A DNA stretch of 64,000 nucleotides from Kryptolebias marmoratus (GCF_001649575.2 NC_051450.1:7748848-7812847); one strand, 5' to 3'; positions 1 to 12,020 are shown, counted from the first letter of the stretch. Numbers and translations are program-made. Notes: a model not told the origin generated them from the sequence alone.

Positions 1-49
<49 letters not shown>

Positions 50-50
50 G
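1..50. repeat. (TGTC)n microsatellite
   Basis: Tandem TGTC tetranucleotide, about twelve near-perfect units, running off the left edge of the window. It decays into unique AT-rich sequence at about 51. Confidence 0.95.
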
Positions 51-779
51 CCTATCTAAATTGGGCAACTAGAACATAACATTCATAGATAACATTAATA
101 CATGCTATTATACAAGCAAGCCTTTTTCTGTTTTAATTTTTTTATTTCTTTTTTATTTTAGCAGAATGGATATTGCACACCTTGAGTAAAATGTAAAACA
201 GTAAGCTTCATGAACTGACTCCCAGACTATTTTCCTTTTTCCGTTTCCAAACAAGACAGTTGAGGCTTCTATCTGTAGCAAGAGGAAAGAAAGGTAAACC
301 TTACTTTGCTACTGTTTTACGATCTCGTTAAAAGGGTAAACCAGATAAAATTGATCAAGCAACAATATTTAGATTACTTAATTTATTCAGTCTTTTTATT
401 TATCAGATCCCAACAGCTGGGGGGGATTTTGTTCTTACAGGGAATCTGAAACATAACACATTACCAATATAAAAGAAACTTAATTTGCCTTTTAAGATTT
501 TATTACAAAATGAAAGTCATTCCAAAAGCAATCAACAAACAATAAAATCAACTCAGCAAAAGTAAAATTAACACTGAAAACTTCAGAATAATATTATGAA
601 TGTAGCACTAAGTGATTACTGTGATTTATCTGAACTGGATATAAACAGTTATCTTTACTTCACATAGATTGAACAAAAATAACACTGAAGCCAGAATTAC
701 CCCATTATGATCTGAAGGAAGACTTTGATCATAAGTTTATTTAAAACATAAGAATCTTTTGAACAGGATGTTTGGAATT
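51..779. other. AT-rich intergenic sequence, nothing recognised
   Basis: No open frame with splice-site support on either strand, no palindrome with a target duplication and no recognised repeat. The stretch is AT-rich with short poly-T and poly-A runs. Confidence 0.5.
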
Positions 780-1630
780 AGCATATATGTTTAGGTTTTA
801 CATGCGCAAGAATTTTGACAGTTTAGACTATTTTGATAAATAGCTCATTTTGGAATTTAGGTCAGAAGAATGTTATTAATTCTGCCAGATTGTCAAATTA
901 ATCTAAGGAAGTACCAGATTAGAAATAAGTATTAGATTATAAACTTGCGTTAGCTTTAAAGTTCATAACCAGACCAACATTGCTTTTCTCATCACCAGGA
1001 AGGAAAGTTTAAGGTGCCTAACTGTGGTACAGCTGGATTGGGGTAGGCCTTCCATAGAAACGATGCCATGCAGATTTAGGTTTTCTGATCAGGCTCATGA
1101 AAGGATGGCATGAAACCTGAGAGTCAAATGAGGACCAGCTGAGGTCAACAGCTTGTCTGGAAGGCAACCCAGGAATGTTAAGGTGTTAGCGTTGAGGAAG
1201 GTCAACGCTATCACCTTATGCTATCAGCTGATGGAATCAGTGACGTGCATCTGGAGCAATTTTTTAACTGGACATATTTCTTAAAGCTACAAATGGTCCT
1301 TTCGGACCTTTGTTAAAGTTTTCTTTTTCTACTGAAGGACTTTTACAAATAAAGCTAGAGAAAATGTAAGTTTAAAACTTAGGTAATATACAATAAGACA
1401 AAAGGAAGGGCCCATACGAAGGCGAAGACAAAAATTAACTGAATTAACAATAACAGCTGTTTTCAAAATGAGATATCAAGCCATAGACACTCAAATTCCT
1501 GACAAAATGTCAGCAACCTTGAGGTCTGCACAGCGTCCTCCTATTCAAAAGAGGTTCTAGTGACAATTGTGGACACTACTCTGTAATGACAAAATGGAAT
1601 AGAGTTTGTCAAATCATTTGATGCATTTGT
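780..1630. repeat. Dispersed repeat, copy 1
   Basis: Diverged but collinear with 19165-19640. Shared landmarks in the same order are a TTTTACATGCGCAAG-like block, AACTGGAC..AAAGCTA, GACCTTTGTTA, AAAGCTAGA.AAAATGTA, AAAGGAAGGG and CAAAGAGGTTCT. No coding frame survives and the ends are not defined, so the family is unnamed. Confidence 0.6.
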
Positions 1631-2576
1631 TATTAGATAAACGTGCACATAAAAACCATCAACATTCATGTTTCACATTTCAAAAGGTTTCACAATCAAA
1701 TAAACAGATTTCATCTTTACATAAATTGTGTTTTTTATGAGTCTAAGAAAAAGCATAAAAACAATCTCTACGAGTGGGAAGCCTCAGATTGTAAACACTT
1801 ATCCAAACAAGGCCACCAAGGACTCAATCCTCACAGAATGAACTTGATAACTAAAGGTCTTTGTTGTTGTTTTTTACTTTTAGTATTCAAGTAAAGGGCT
1901 GCACAATTATTTTTATCACAAGGAGCATTCAGGTTTCTTACTATCAAATTTATATTTGAATTAATATAAAGCAATGGTAACTATTTTCATATTAGAATTG
2001 TATGACTGATAAAGCTTCACTAATTAAAAGATGGATTACAGAAAGATAAATTCTCTAAGTCATCTTTTTAAAAAAATCAACCCTTCTTAAAGTTAAAGAT
2101 GGTGTTTTACATATATAAACCAAAGTCATTCTTTAATTTAATGCCTTGTCTTTTTATTACAACATGTATTTTCTGCTGTTAACACAGGCTTTTCATCACC
2201 ATCAGAAGTGACTCGCACATGCATCTTAATTTAAATATCAGTCAATATGTGATATTAGCTGATATGGCATTGTTCTGAGAGGGCATTGACAGTAGACCTT
2301 TCTGACCAAGGTCTACTGACAGGGAATTGATTAAAATCATTTTTTTTTAAAAAAAAACAGCGAAGAGATTTGTATTTTAAAAAACACTTATAAAGTTAAA
2401 TATGCTGGAAGATTAGATTAGAAAATCTGACAAATGATACCAAAAATGTCTTCCATCACCTTGCTTTTAAATACTTTCATCTTAAAATGTATTAACTATA
2501 TAAAAACAATAGAAATTGCCCAAAATAACAGCAGTGAATGTCAAACTAATTAGTTTTTTAAAGAACATTATAGGTA
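1631..2576. other. Non-coding AT-rich stretch, nothing recognised
   Basis: It lies downstream of the minus-strand gene's stop. Only short unsupported frames are visible. It may hold 3'-flanking sequence of that gene. Confidence 0.4.
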
Positions 2577-2582
2577 TTTATT
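2577..2582 (-). terminator. Candidate polyadenylation signal of the minus-strand gene
   Basis: Read on the minus strand this is AATAAA, about 100 nt downstream of the TAA at 2684-2686. Position and motif suit a short 3'UTR. The hexamer is common in AT-rich DNA, so confidence is moderate. Confidence 0.4.
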
Positions 2583-2683
2583 CTACATATTTTAACAACA
2601 TACTTTGGTAATAAGGACAAACACAAATTCTTATCTATAATTATTCTGGTTATGTAGTGATGGTCTCTGAAGATTGTAAAGTT

Positions 2684-5600
2684 TTAGTCAATAGTACAGT
2701 TAGCAGAGGAGCGCTGTGTGCACAGGAACTCACTGGTGACCTCTTTATAACCTCTGGACTCGGTAAGACGACTTCCTGTTCAACAACAGACAAAAGAAAC
2801 ATTTGGAATAAGTATTTCTCAAAAGAAAAACAGTAAAATAATCACAGAAAGAAAGCTGGTGAATTTTATGCAAAGGCAGATTAGGGTGATTGTACATGAA
2901 ACAATAATAAAGGTGTAAATGTTAATGTTATATATTTACTTGAAAGAAACTTCGATATTCTCTAATGTTGGAAAATATTAAGCTTTTGAGAAATAAGTTA
3001 AATTTGCCATGAATAAATACACAATTGTATGAGAATAAAACAGGATTTTTTAAAATATTGTAGTTAGAAAATTGTTTGGAAAAGAAAAAGTCAAAACTTT
3101 CAGGAATAAAGATCTAAATGTATTTAAAAAAGAAGGTCCAAGAAAAAAAACAAACTGTTTTTGACCAGTAGAGCTTATTGCCTGGACACTTCCTGTTAAT
3201 TACAGTACATCAGGCTCAAGATTAACCAATCACTCTTCTTTTTTTTCAGCTGTTCCCTTTTCAGGGGTAGCTACTGCAAGACTTCCTCCTCCATCGAACT
3301 TTGTCTTCTGCAACCTCTGTCCTCACTCCAACTACCTTCATGTCCTCTCTAATGGCATCCATATATCTCCTCTTTGTCCTTTTCCTGGCATCTGTATCTC
3401 TAACATCCTTCTACCAATATACCTGCTGTCCCTCCTCTGCACATGTCCAAACCATCTCGTCTGTGTGGTGATTTGGCTTTTCCCTGGGTTTTGTTTATGT
3501 TTTATTTTGATTTGAGTTCTTTGGTTTTTGTTTTGTTTCTATTGTGTTTCGGTTGGATTCTTTTCATGTTCATGTTCATTTTCACTCTCCCCCAGTCATT
3601 CACTTGTCTGTCAGCCACGCCCATCTACACCTGTCCCGACTCTGAAATCATTCCACCTGTTCCCACTCACCTCGTTATCCTCAGTGTTAAAAACCCGGTC
3701 ACTCTTCCCATACCTTGCTGGTCCATTGTTTGATGTCTATTGTTTGTCAATTGTTACTGGTTGTTTGTTTCCGTCCTGCTTGTTCCCGGTCCTGTTCATG
3801 TTAGTTTTTAGTTTGTTCTTTATTTGTTTTGCTGCCACGTCAGCTTTTGTTTTGTTTTTCTTTATTTAATAAATTAGTTTAGTTCTTTTGCCATGAGTCT
3901 GCGCTCTGGGTTCTTTTCTGTGTCATCCGATCGTGACAGTCTGGCCTCTCTAACTTTATCTCCCAGTCTTTCAACCTGTGCTGTACCTCTGATGACCTCA
4001 TTCCTAATCCTATCCATCCTTTCCACTCCCAAGGAGAACCTCAACATCTTCAGCTCTGCCACTTCCAGTTTTGTCTCCTGTCTTTTTGTCCGTCTCACTG
4101 TCTCCAAACTATAAAACATAGCTGCTCTCACCACTGTCTTGTAAACTTTTCCTTTGACCTTTGCTGCCACCCTTTTGTCACAAATCCCTCCTGAAACTTT
4201 TCTCCATCCACTCCTCCTGCCTGGACTCTCTTCTTCACTTCTTTACCACACTCCCTGTTTTCCTGGACAGTCGACCCAAAGTACTTGAAGTCCTGCACCT
4301 TTGTGACCTCTGCTCCTTGTAGCCTCACTGTCCCACCTGCCTCCCTCTCATTCACACACAGGTACTGCGGCTGACTTTCATCCTTCGTCCTTCAAGTGCA
4401 TACCTCCACCTCTCCAAGTTCTCTTCCACCTGTTACCTCTTCTCATCACAGATCACAATGTCATCTGAAAACATCATTGTCCATAAGGATTCCTGTCTGA
4501 CCTCATCCTTTAGTCTGTCCTTCACCAGAGCAAACAAGAAGGGGCTAAGAGCCGATCCTTGATGCACTCCCACCTCCACATTGAAGCTGTCTGTCACTCC
4601 TACAGCCCACCTCACCACTGTCCTGCTGTCCTCACACATGTCCTGTACCAGTCTAACATACTTCTCTGCCACTCAAGATTTCCTCATACAACACCACAGC
4701 TCCTCCCTTGGCACCCTGTCATATGGTTTTTCTAGATCCACAAAGACACAATGAAGTTCTTTCTGACCCTGTCTGTACGTCTCCATTAGCATCCTCAAAG
4801 CAAAGATGGCATCTGTGGAGCTCTTTCTTGGCATAAAACCATCCTGCTGCTCACAAATAGTCACCTCTTGTCAAAGTTTAGCTTCCACAACTCTGTCCCA
4901 GATCTTCACTGTGTGGCTCATCAACTTTATCCCCTGTAGTTGCTACAACTCTCTACATCACCCTTGTTCTTAAAAATTGGTACCAGCACACTTCTCCATT
5001 CCTCAGGCATTTTCTCACTCTCAAAAATGCTATTGAATAACTGGCAAAAACCTCACTGCCATCTCTCCTAGACATTTCCATACCTCCACTGGTATGTCAT
5101 CAGGTTCAACTGCCTTCCCCTTCTTAATCCTCTTTGATACTTTCCAAACTTCATCCTCTCTAATCTTTTCCACTTCCTGGTCCACACTATCTATGACTGC
5201 TACTCTTCCTTCCTTTTCATTTTCTTTATTCATCAGCTCCTCAAAGTACTCCCTCTATCTTCCCATCACACTCTCCTGTCTTGTTAGAACATTACAATTT
5301 CTATCTTTCTATCTCCTCAGTTGTGAGGAGCTCCTCACAACTGCCTTTACTCTTTTTCTCTTCATCACCACAACATTTATCCTACATGCCACCATCAGAT
5401 GCTGTCTGGCCACGCTCTCCCCTGCCACAACCTTACAGTTCACAATCTCCCTCAGGTTACCTCTTCTACACAGAATGTAGTCTGCCTCCGTACTCTGCCT
5501 CCACTCTTATTGGTCACCCTGTCTTCCTCCCTCTTTTGGAAATAAATGTTGACTACAACCATTTCCATCCTCTTGACAAAATCTACCACCATCTGTCCTT

Positions 5601-8600
5601 CCTGGTTCCTTTCCTTGACACCAAACCTGCCCATCACCTCCTCATCTCCTCCGTTTCCTTCACCAGCATGTCCATTCAGATCACTGTCTCCTCCCTAAGA
5701 CTACTCTCCAACACTTCACTGAGATCCTTCCAGAATTTTTCTTTCTCTTCTTCATCACATCCAACCTGTGGAGCGTAACGACTGACAACATTCAGCATCA
5801 GACCTTCTACTTCTACCTTCAGACACATCACCCTGTCTGACACTCTTTCACCTCAACTACATTCCTTGCTAACTCCTCCTTCAGGGCCAGCCCTACTCCA
5901 TTTCTCTTCCTATCCACACAATGGTAAAACAGCTTCAACCCTTCCCCAATGCTGCGAGTCTTGCTGCCCTTCCACTTTGTCTCTTACACACATAATACAT
6001 CTACATTCCTCCTCTGCATGATGTCAGCCAGCTCTCTACCTTTGCCTGTCATTGTCCCTACATTTAGAGTTGCTACCCTCATTCCTACAGTCTTGACTTT
6101 CCTTTTCTCCCTCTGTCTCCTGGAACATTTCCTCCTCATGGTCTCCGACTAACAGTAGCACATATTCCACCTGCACCCTGTTTGTCAACAGCATAGATGG
6201 CGGTCGTTGTAAACCCTGGCCCAGACCGATTCGGTATGATGCTGCTTGGATGAACTTGCATGTTAGTTTTAGCAAAAGTGTTTTACTTTGTATGCCCTTC
6301 CTGACACAACCCTCAACATTTACCCAGGCTTGGGACCGGCACAAGAGATACACTGGTTTGTGCTCCCTAGTGGCTGATTTCAAGGTTAACCAATCAGTAG
6401 ATTAATAAGTAAATGGTTTTACAACATTGTCACTCAGTCTTACCTTCCATGAGATTGTAAAGGTTGCAGTAGTTTGTGCCGTGATCCTTAATCACATGCC
6501 AGGTCTCAGAGACGGACATAGCCTAGAGACAACATTTACAAACAAGGATTACAACCAGAATTATGTCTAATACTCATGCTGAATTTCATGTTCAATGTTT
6601 TTTATTGTTGTTTATTGTATTGTTGTGTTCTGGGTTAAAATTTCATAAACCAGTTACAAAAAATGAGATATTAGGTGCTTTTTTATTATTTTATGGAAAA
6701 TGCTACATTGAAAACCTTTCTTAAAAAAGCAGTTCATTTCTTTCTTTAGTACTCAAACTTTTGTAATCCCTAGCAACATTTTGCACCATTCATGTAAGGC
6801 CTCCCTAAGGCTTCATTCATTAAATATTGCAAAAAAAGACTCATTGAAAAAAATACGTGTTCATTTTCAGGTAAATGTGTCCAACTGGAGCCACACATAT
6901 GCCTATGTGAAAAGAGCAAAAGTAACTTCTAAAATAGCAGAGTGTAACATTTTTATTTTTGAAGAAAACAAAAATTTCTTTAGTTAGGTAATATATGATG
7001 CAGTGATATTTACTGTGTTAGTAAATGCTGTATAAAAGGTTTATCTAAGACCACCCAGCTGAACCCTGTCAGACACACAGCTGTTAAAATACAGATGATG
7101 TTTGAACTGGTTGCAGATTTATAAACTTTTCTTTCATTCATAATTTGTATATAAATGTTTCTTCAGCTTTGTATTTGGAGATAGCATGATGGTGTGGTGG
7201 GTAGCACAGCTGCTTTACAAAAATGAGGAGGCCCTTTTTGAATCTTGGCTGGGGGATTAATTTATGGAGTTTAAATTCTCATTTAACTATGGATTCATTT
7301 ATTCAACCACCCGGCCGTTCATTTATTCATCTATCACCACTACTTTCTTCTTTAGCTTGTCAACCACCACACTGTCTGTTTAGTTAACACTAATTAACAG
7401 ATTTTGATGAAATTTCTAGGGGTTGGAGTTGTCATAAAAATATTGGGGTTGTCACAAAAGGCTCTATTGAGCCTATGTTCAACAGAAGAAAAACGTGATA
7501 GTTTTTAAACTTTGTATGCCAATAATTAAACAACTAAAGCATGATTAAAATAAATCAATAATAAATACCTATATTAATAAAAGATTGCAATAAATAGGAA
7601 GAACAGTAAATGGTAGAATTTATTTAACTCAGTCTTTAAAAAAAGGAGTTGTTCCTTTCCACCGTCACCAATCTGTTGCTTAAGATGTGAGATTGTGATG
7701 AAGTGAAGATTTGATGCAATCTGCTGTTCTCTTAGATAACTTTTACTAATTGGTATTTTAAAATGTATATGAATGTTTTGTACAGTGCCCTGTGATGAAG
7801 TTTGTTGTAAATTTGCACTATACAAATAACCTGAATTGAATTGAATCTGTAACCAGTCCAGCTTTGCTGTTTTTGGTTGTCTTCCCCCCCAATGGTCATA
7901 GATTCACTTCACTCCCTGTTAGCCAAGTAACTCTCACCTGAAGTTAATTTCTAATCATCTCAGCTGTTCTGACGCAGAAATCAAGCCTCTCAGCAGATAT
8001 AAACTCACCTGGTTGATCCCGGGTTTTTTTTTTTGTCACCCCTGTGATTTTTGTTTCATTTGTCAAAGAATCCTGTGGATTTTTATCTGTCTGCCTAGCT
8101 GTCACCTGCTGCCTGCATTCTTGGGTCCTCTCACAATAAACCCTCAACAATTATTCCACTGTCTTTGAAACCATGACCCTCCAACGCCATCCCTGTAACC
8201 TCGTTTTTGTACCCCCATCCTTCTAACCTCATTCTTTTAACTGCTTGAATGGTTTGATCTTATTGTGCCTAATTTTTCACTTGATTGTACTTTTGAAGAT
8301 GTGATATTAAAGTCAGCCTTGTAAGGTTTGCACAAGTTTGTTACTTATGATCCTGGAGCTCAGCAAGCTCACCTTTTCACCCCCGTTAATTAATATTTAT
8401 TTACGTTTGTGGTTGTTTTTGAATAAAATACTTTTTTACATTATCTTCTGTCAGCTTTACGTTGTAGCTTACATTCTTGGTGAGAACAGGCAAAAAGCTT
8501 TATAACATCCATCCATCCATCCATCCATTTTCTTTACCCGCTTCTCCATTCCGGGTCGCGGGGAGCTGGTGCCTATCCCCAGCAGTCAAACTTTATAACA

Positions 8601-9099
8601 TGAAATTGAGAATTTCCAAGGCATGCAAAAAATTAGAAAAGGGTGCTACTGAGAGTATTATTATTTAGGGAGTAATTGAACACAAAAAAAATTTGCTAAA
8701 TCAGCTGTGACCTGAGAGTAAGAACTTGCCGAAACATGACAGCAGGCGAAGAAGTTATAGGAGACCAGGTGAAAGGTGATGTCGTCCACAGAGCCCTTTT
8801 CTGGACTGGTGTGCTGGGCAGCTATGAAGTGGACAGAAGCAGAATGCAGCTGTAGGCACAGAAAACTTTTAGTTAGTTTATGTTTATACACTGACTCAGA
8901 AAGACGAGTTGTTGTGACAATGTGTTGTGTTCCCACTTATCATCTCCACTCCCCCCAAAAATATGGTAATAGATAAATAAACCCACACACCTTGTAGAGA
9001 CACCTTTGACCTCTTGTTGTGCAGCTGGACATCGTCCTCCATTTGTTAATTTGTGAAACCAATGAGTCATAAACTGACTCACATGGTATCCCGAAGTAC
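2684..9099 (-). CDS. Unrecognised split gene, four 3'-terminal exons
   Basis: Four exons join in frame. E(n-3) 8991-9099 starts at a CAG acceptor with G completing a codon and reads YFGIPCESVYDSLVSQ..RCLYK. E(n-2) 8730-8849 reads LHSASVHFIAAQHTSPEKG..ACCHVS. E(n-1) 6444-6522 reads AMSVSETWHVIKDHGTNYCN..LME, followed by GTAAG. The last exon, 2684-2775, ends QRSSANCTID-stop. Phases agree at each join (0, 0, 1). The peptide is about 133 residues, rich in Cys and Tyr, and has no membrane segment. Frame continuity across four exons with consensus splice sites argues strongly for a real gene. The E(n-2) donor is either GCAAGT (a GC-AG intron) or GTCACA 18 nt further on, adding six residues (ASSYSQ); both keep frame. 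I cannot name the family. It reads like a small secreted or lumenal protein, but the 5' end with any signal peptide is not established. The introns hold a LINE and a solo LTR. Confidence 0.7.
3236..6400 (-). mobile_element. Degraded RTE-like LINE, nearly full length, antisense
   Basis: Minus-strand frames in order give the following. The start is at 6400-6000. An AP-endonuclease piece lies around 5450-5640 (GVKERNQEGQMVVDF, YFQKREE). A linker lies at 5030-5233 (KRIKKGKAVEPDDIPVEVWK). Reverse transcriptase lies at 4433-4864 (DGFMPRKSSTDAIFALRM, FVDLEKPYDRVPREEL, HQGSALSPFLFAL, MMFSDDIVIC). A C-terminal region lies at 3874-4355 (LEVAELKMLRFSLGV, RIRNEVIRGTAQVERLGDK). The catalytic box reads FSDD where related copies have FADD. 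Frameshifts and stops separate the pieces, so it is dead. A solo LTR at 3464-3938 interrupts its 3' end. Confidence 0.85.
3464..3938 (+). mobile_element. Solo LTR nested in the LINE, 5-bp target duplication
   Basis: The 475-bp block begins TGTGGTGATTT and ends GATCGTGACA (TG..CA). It is flanked by the identical 5-mer GTCTG at 3459-3463 and 3939-3943, and the LINE resumes on the far side. A poly-A-signal-like TTTAATAAATT lies near 3867. No internal retroelement region is present, as expected of a solo LTR left by recombination. The parent family is not identified. Confidence 0.8.
6523..8505. other. Intron of the minus-strand gene with repeat debris
   Basis: Mostly AT-rich. At about 7185-7260 there is a GTGGTGGGTAGCACAGCTG-like SINE/LINE header. 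At about 7865-8165 a block with TTCACTCCCTGTTAGCC and CACAATAAACCCTCAAC resembles a degraded LTR, but no paired ends were found. No other coding evidence was seen. Confidence 0.4.
8506..8590 (+). repeat. Fish LINE 3' tail, (CATC)n type
   Basis: Five CATC units are followed by a TTTACCCGCTTCTCCATTCC / GGTCGCGGGGAGCTGG-type core. This is one of the commonest fish dispersed repeats. Diverged copies lie at 24178-24245 (opposite orientation), 53910-54005 and 62045-62320. Confidence 0.75.
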
Positions 9100-9195
9100 C
9101 TGTAAAAAATAAAATAAAATAAGCACAACATTTTAAATCAGATGTCTCCATCTAGTGGACACTGGGTTTAATTACTGTTCTCTGTTGTCTTACAG

Positions 9196-9409
9196 CAGTG
9201 GTAGCCAATCCTGGTCCTCGAGGGCCACCATCCTGCATGTTTTCCTTGTTTCTCTGCTCCAACACACCTGATTTGAATCAATAAGTGATTAACAGGCTTC
9301 TGCAGAACATGAAGAGGTGATTTAACCTCTGAATCAGGTGTGTTGGAGCAGAGAAACAAGTAAAACATGCAGGATAGTGGCCCTCAAGGACCAGGATTAG
9401 CCACCCCTG
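9196..9409. mobile_element. Palindromic hAT MITE, copy A, 8-bp TSD
   Basis: The 214-bp element begins CAGTGGTAGCC and ends CCACCCCTG, flanked by identical 8-mers TCTTACAG at 9188-9195 and 9410-9417. The two halves are long inverted repeats: CTCCAACACACCTGATT on one arm mirrors AATCAGGTGTGTTGGAG on the other. The whole element can fold back on itself. There is no coding capacity. Same family as 24496-24702. Confidence 0.9.
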
Positions 9410-9417
9410 TCTTACAG

Positions 9418-10386
9418 CAACAACACAGACATATATATACACGTCTACAACGGCTATGCAGCAACAAGGAAGTAGGTTCAAATCTCAGCTGGTCTATTTT
9501 TGTGTGGCCTTTGCATCTTCTTCCTGCTTGTTTGCTTTCATTGGTTCTCTTTGCATAGTGTGGTTTCTTTTCACAGTCAAAAAACATAAAGTTTTGGTTC
9601 ATTTGCAATTCTAAATTAATTTTAGAAGTGTGTATAATTGGTTGTTATCACCTACTGCCAAAGGTAAAATCTGAAATTCCCAACATGCACCCTGAGGCAA
9701 GTTACACCACCCGTACACACACATGCACAGGTCAATTTAAATCCCCAAATTAGGTGAACATTTTTAACTTGTTCAAAATGTAAAAAAAAAATAAAAACAA
9801 AGCAACTGGACTTCTGTTGACGTGGTTGTCCTGATGAAAATCCATGATGCACACAGAAAGTATTCAAACTCCACACAGAAAAGCTCAGGTCAGATTCAGA
9901 TCAGTCTTTGTTTTTTCTTTTTGTGAAGCAACAGCAAGTTGGTGACATATTTAGGGTTAGGTGCAGTTTTCCACTGAATTATTGATTCTTTCAGTAATAA
10001 ATAAATTGTGGAAAGGCCAAATAACTGTCTGTTATACCACAGTCTGCAACTGTGGCTCTTTGGTTCCTTTGTAGTGGCTCTTTGTAATTTTGACCAAAAA
10101 TAACATGGCAGGAATTATCATAATTATGTGATATGCAAAATTATGGCAGGTCAATTGGAATACAATGAGAATTAAAAAAAAAAACAACTGTGCTTTTGAT
10201 CAAAAAATAAAAGTTTAAATAAGTGAAGGACTGTTTTTTAAAGGAAATTTAGTAACACAATTAACAATCCAACAAGCTGTCCTAATTCTTACAATAATCT
10301 ACAGTATTTCAATGTGGAAACCTATGCATTTTTACATATGTTAAGTATATATATAATATTATATTATGTATATTGTTAATATAAAA
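9418..10386. other. Non-coding stretch, nothing recognised
   Basis: AT-rich sequence between the MITE and a pair of palindromes. Only unsupported short frames on both strands. Confidence 0.4.
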
Positions 10387-10459
10387 CAATGTGTATATAT
10401 AATATACACATTGTTATTTGAAATATGCAGACCTCACATACTGTAGGTCTGCATATTTC
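10387..10459. repeat. Two adjacent perfect palindromes
   Basis: First palindrome: arms 10387-10398 (CAATGTGTATAT) and 10402-10413, 3-nt spacer. Second: arms 10420-10434 (GAAATATGCAGACCT) and 10445-10459, 10-nt loop. Both pairs are exact. They could be the core of a MITE or a transcribed hairpin; no target duplication was found. Confidence 0.7.
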
Positions 10460-11424
10460 AGTGTTTAAACTTTATCATAGGATATAGGGAACAAAATGTT
10501 CTTTTTCTCTTTTAAGAAGTGCTTGTTTTTGTCCTAACATGTAAAAATGTCAATAGTTCTTTCTTTACAGAATGTAACATATTATTTTTTCTAATTTGTG
10601 TTTATATAAAATGTATTAATGAGTTGTGTTATCTTTGTTCTTTGTTTAGGTTTTGCAGCTCTGGAGAATGGGCAGTGGCTCCTCTGATTGTAGAAGTTGT
10701 TGACCTCGGCTTTAGTTGGTCATGTTTTATCTAACCCAACCACTGAGTTAAGATGACAAGCTAATTATACAAGGTAGTCAAGATATAGTTTCATTAGAAC
10801 AAGACATTTCCTTCAATTACATTGTTTTTCTTCCCTAATGTTAAATGTTTATTCCAAGATAACAATGTCAGTATTCATCTAGCTCAAGCTGTGAAATATC
10901 CATCCATCGAGCATGGCACATAATGATAGCCCTGTTTTATACCAGAGATGTTGACTTGTATGAGTGGGACAAAGGCTTTAGTTCCAAAGGGCTCTATTCC
11001 ACTTCAAAATTATGAAATGCTCTAAATTTTTCTATTAACTATACATGATTGTGTTGAAAACTGATTTAAATATAAAAAGTACTGTGTTGCTACAACTGTG
11101 TGCTGGAACCAAAGATGATGTTTGTCTAATAAATTATTAGTGACATCTTTTTGTAGGACAATGTGACACAAAACAAAGTGACGAACCAAAATAAGTGACA
11201 TAACCAGTATATGCAGACATAAATGATAATGCATTGACAGCATGATTTATAAATAATAACTCACCAGATGCAGAAAAATACTTTAAACAAGCACTTGTCA
11301 GAGGATATGTCAAGACTTACAAGAGCTGATCAAAACCAACAGATAAGAAAAAAACATTCACTTTTTCCAGGGAAAAACATAATACTTAACATAATCAAAA
11401 CAGGTACAAAAACATGGATCATAC

Positions 11425-11494
11425 CATTCCACTTTGCATTGTGCATGAAGAGGTCCAGCACCACTAAACTCATGTGGTCCAATTGTCAAAAAAA
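11425..11494 (-). CDS. Candidate upstream exon of the unrecognised minus-strand gene
   Basis: A 70-nt exon is bounded by a CCTTGCAG acceptor and a GTATGA donor. It reads (x)FLTIGPHEFSGAGPLHAQ then CKVE and leaves TG, which with the first G of the exon ending at 9099 makes a Trp codon. So frame is kept into YFGIPC. Its own start needs one nucleotide from a further upstream exon. Support is splice-site and phase agreement only; no family match is recalled. Confidence 0.35.
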
Positions 11495-11864
11495 CTGCAA
11501 GGATCCAACAAACTGAATGCATTCTGCTCCAAAATGTACAAAAAAGTTCAGTCTAGATTCAAAAGATGTTATATCTACTAGCTCAGAAACCAAAAAGAGA
11601 GACAATCACAAGATCATCATGTGCTTTTCTGAAAAGGAAACAGTCTAAATTAAATTTACTTCTGAAAACAGTACAACAAACAGAGGCTGCACAGTGGTTT
11701 ATTGAGACATTGACAAGAGGACAAGAGACTGGGAGACAGTTTGAGACCAACAGCTACCCCTTACCTGTCTTAGATTCACAACATTACTGTCGTTTTAACT
11801 TTCAGCAATTCAAGAAAGCATACGGTTTAGGTTGTATTTTATACTAAATGATACCACACCAACA

Positions 11865-12020
11865 TCATCTCAGTATCTGCAAATTGACTAAGTTATAGAC
11901 ATTTTTTGTGTTTTTAAGGTCAGCTAGCTGTTGCTGCTTTTTTGAATGAGGTTGACACCAAATGTTATTTGTAGCTGTGGAATCAGTGATTATTTTCTGT
12001 AAGTTTTATTAAAATGGACG
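11865..12020 (+). repeat. Partial unit of the ~300-bp dispersed/tandem repeat
   Basis: Contains CAGTATCTGCAAATTGACTA, TTGAATGAGGTTGACACC and TCAGTGATTATTTTCTGTAA, in the same order as the arrays at 51060-51960 and 57955-58935. Confidence 0.6.

Noticed and set aside
1643..1894. 83-codon plus-strand ORF
   Set aside because: AT-rich, low-complexity peptide with no motif, splice site or promoter support.
3443..3869. Two overlapping Ser/Phe-rich plus-strand ORFs
   Set aside because: They fall within the solo LTR, which has full terminal and target-duplication support.
11262..11330. Possible minus-strand exon ending at a GTGAGT donor
   Set aside because: The frame needed to join YFGIPC has no usable acceptor in phase, and the alternative at 11425-11494 fits better.
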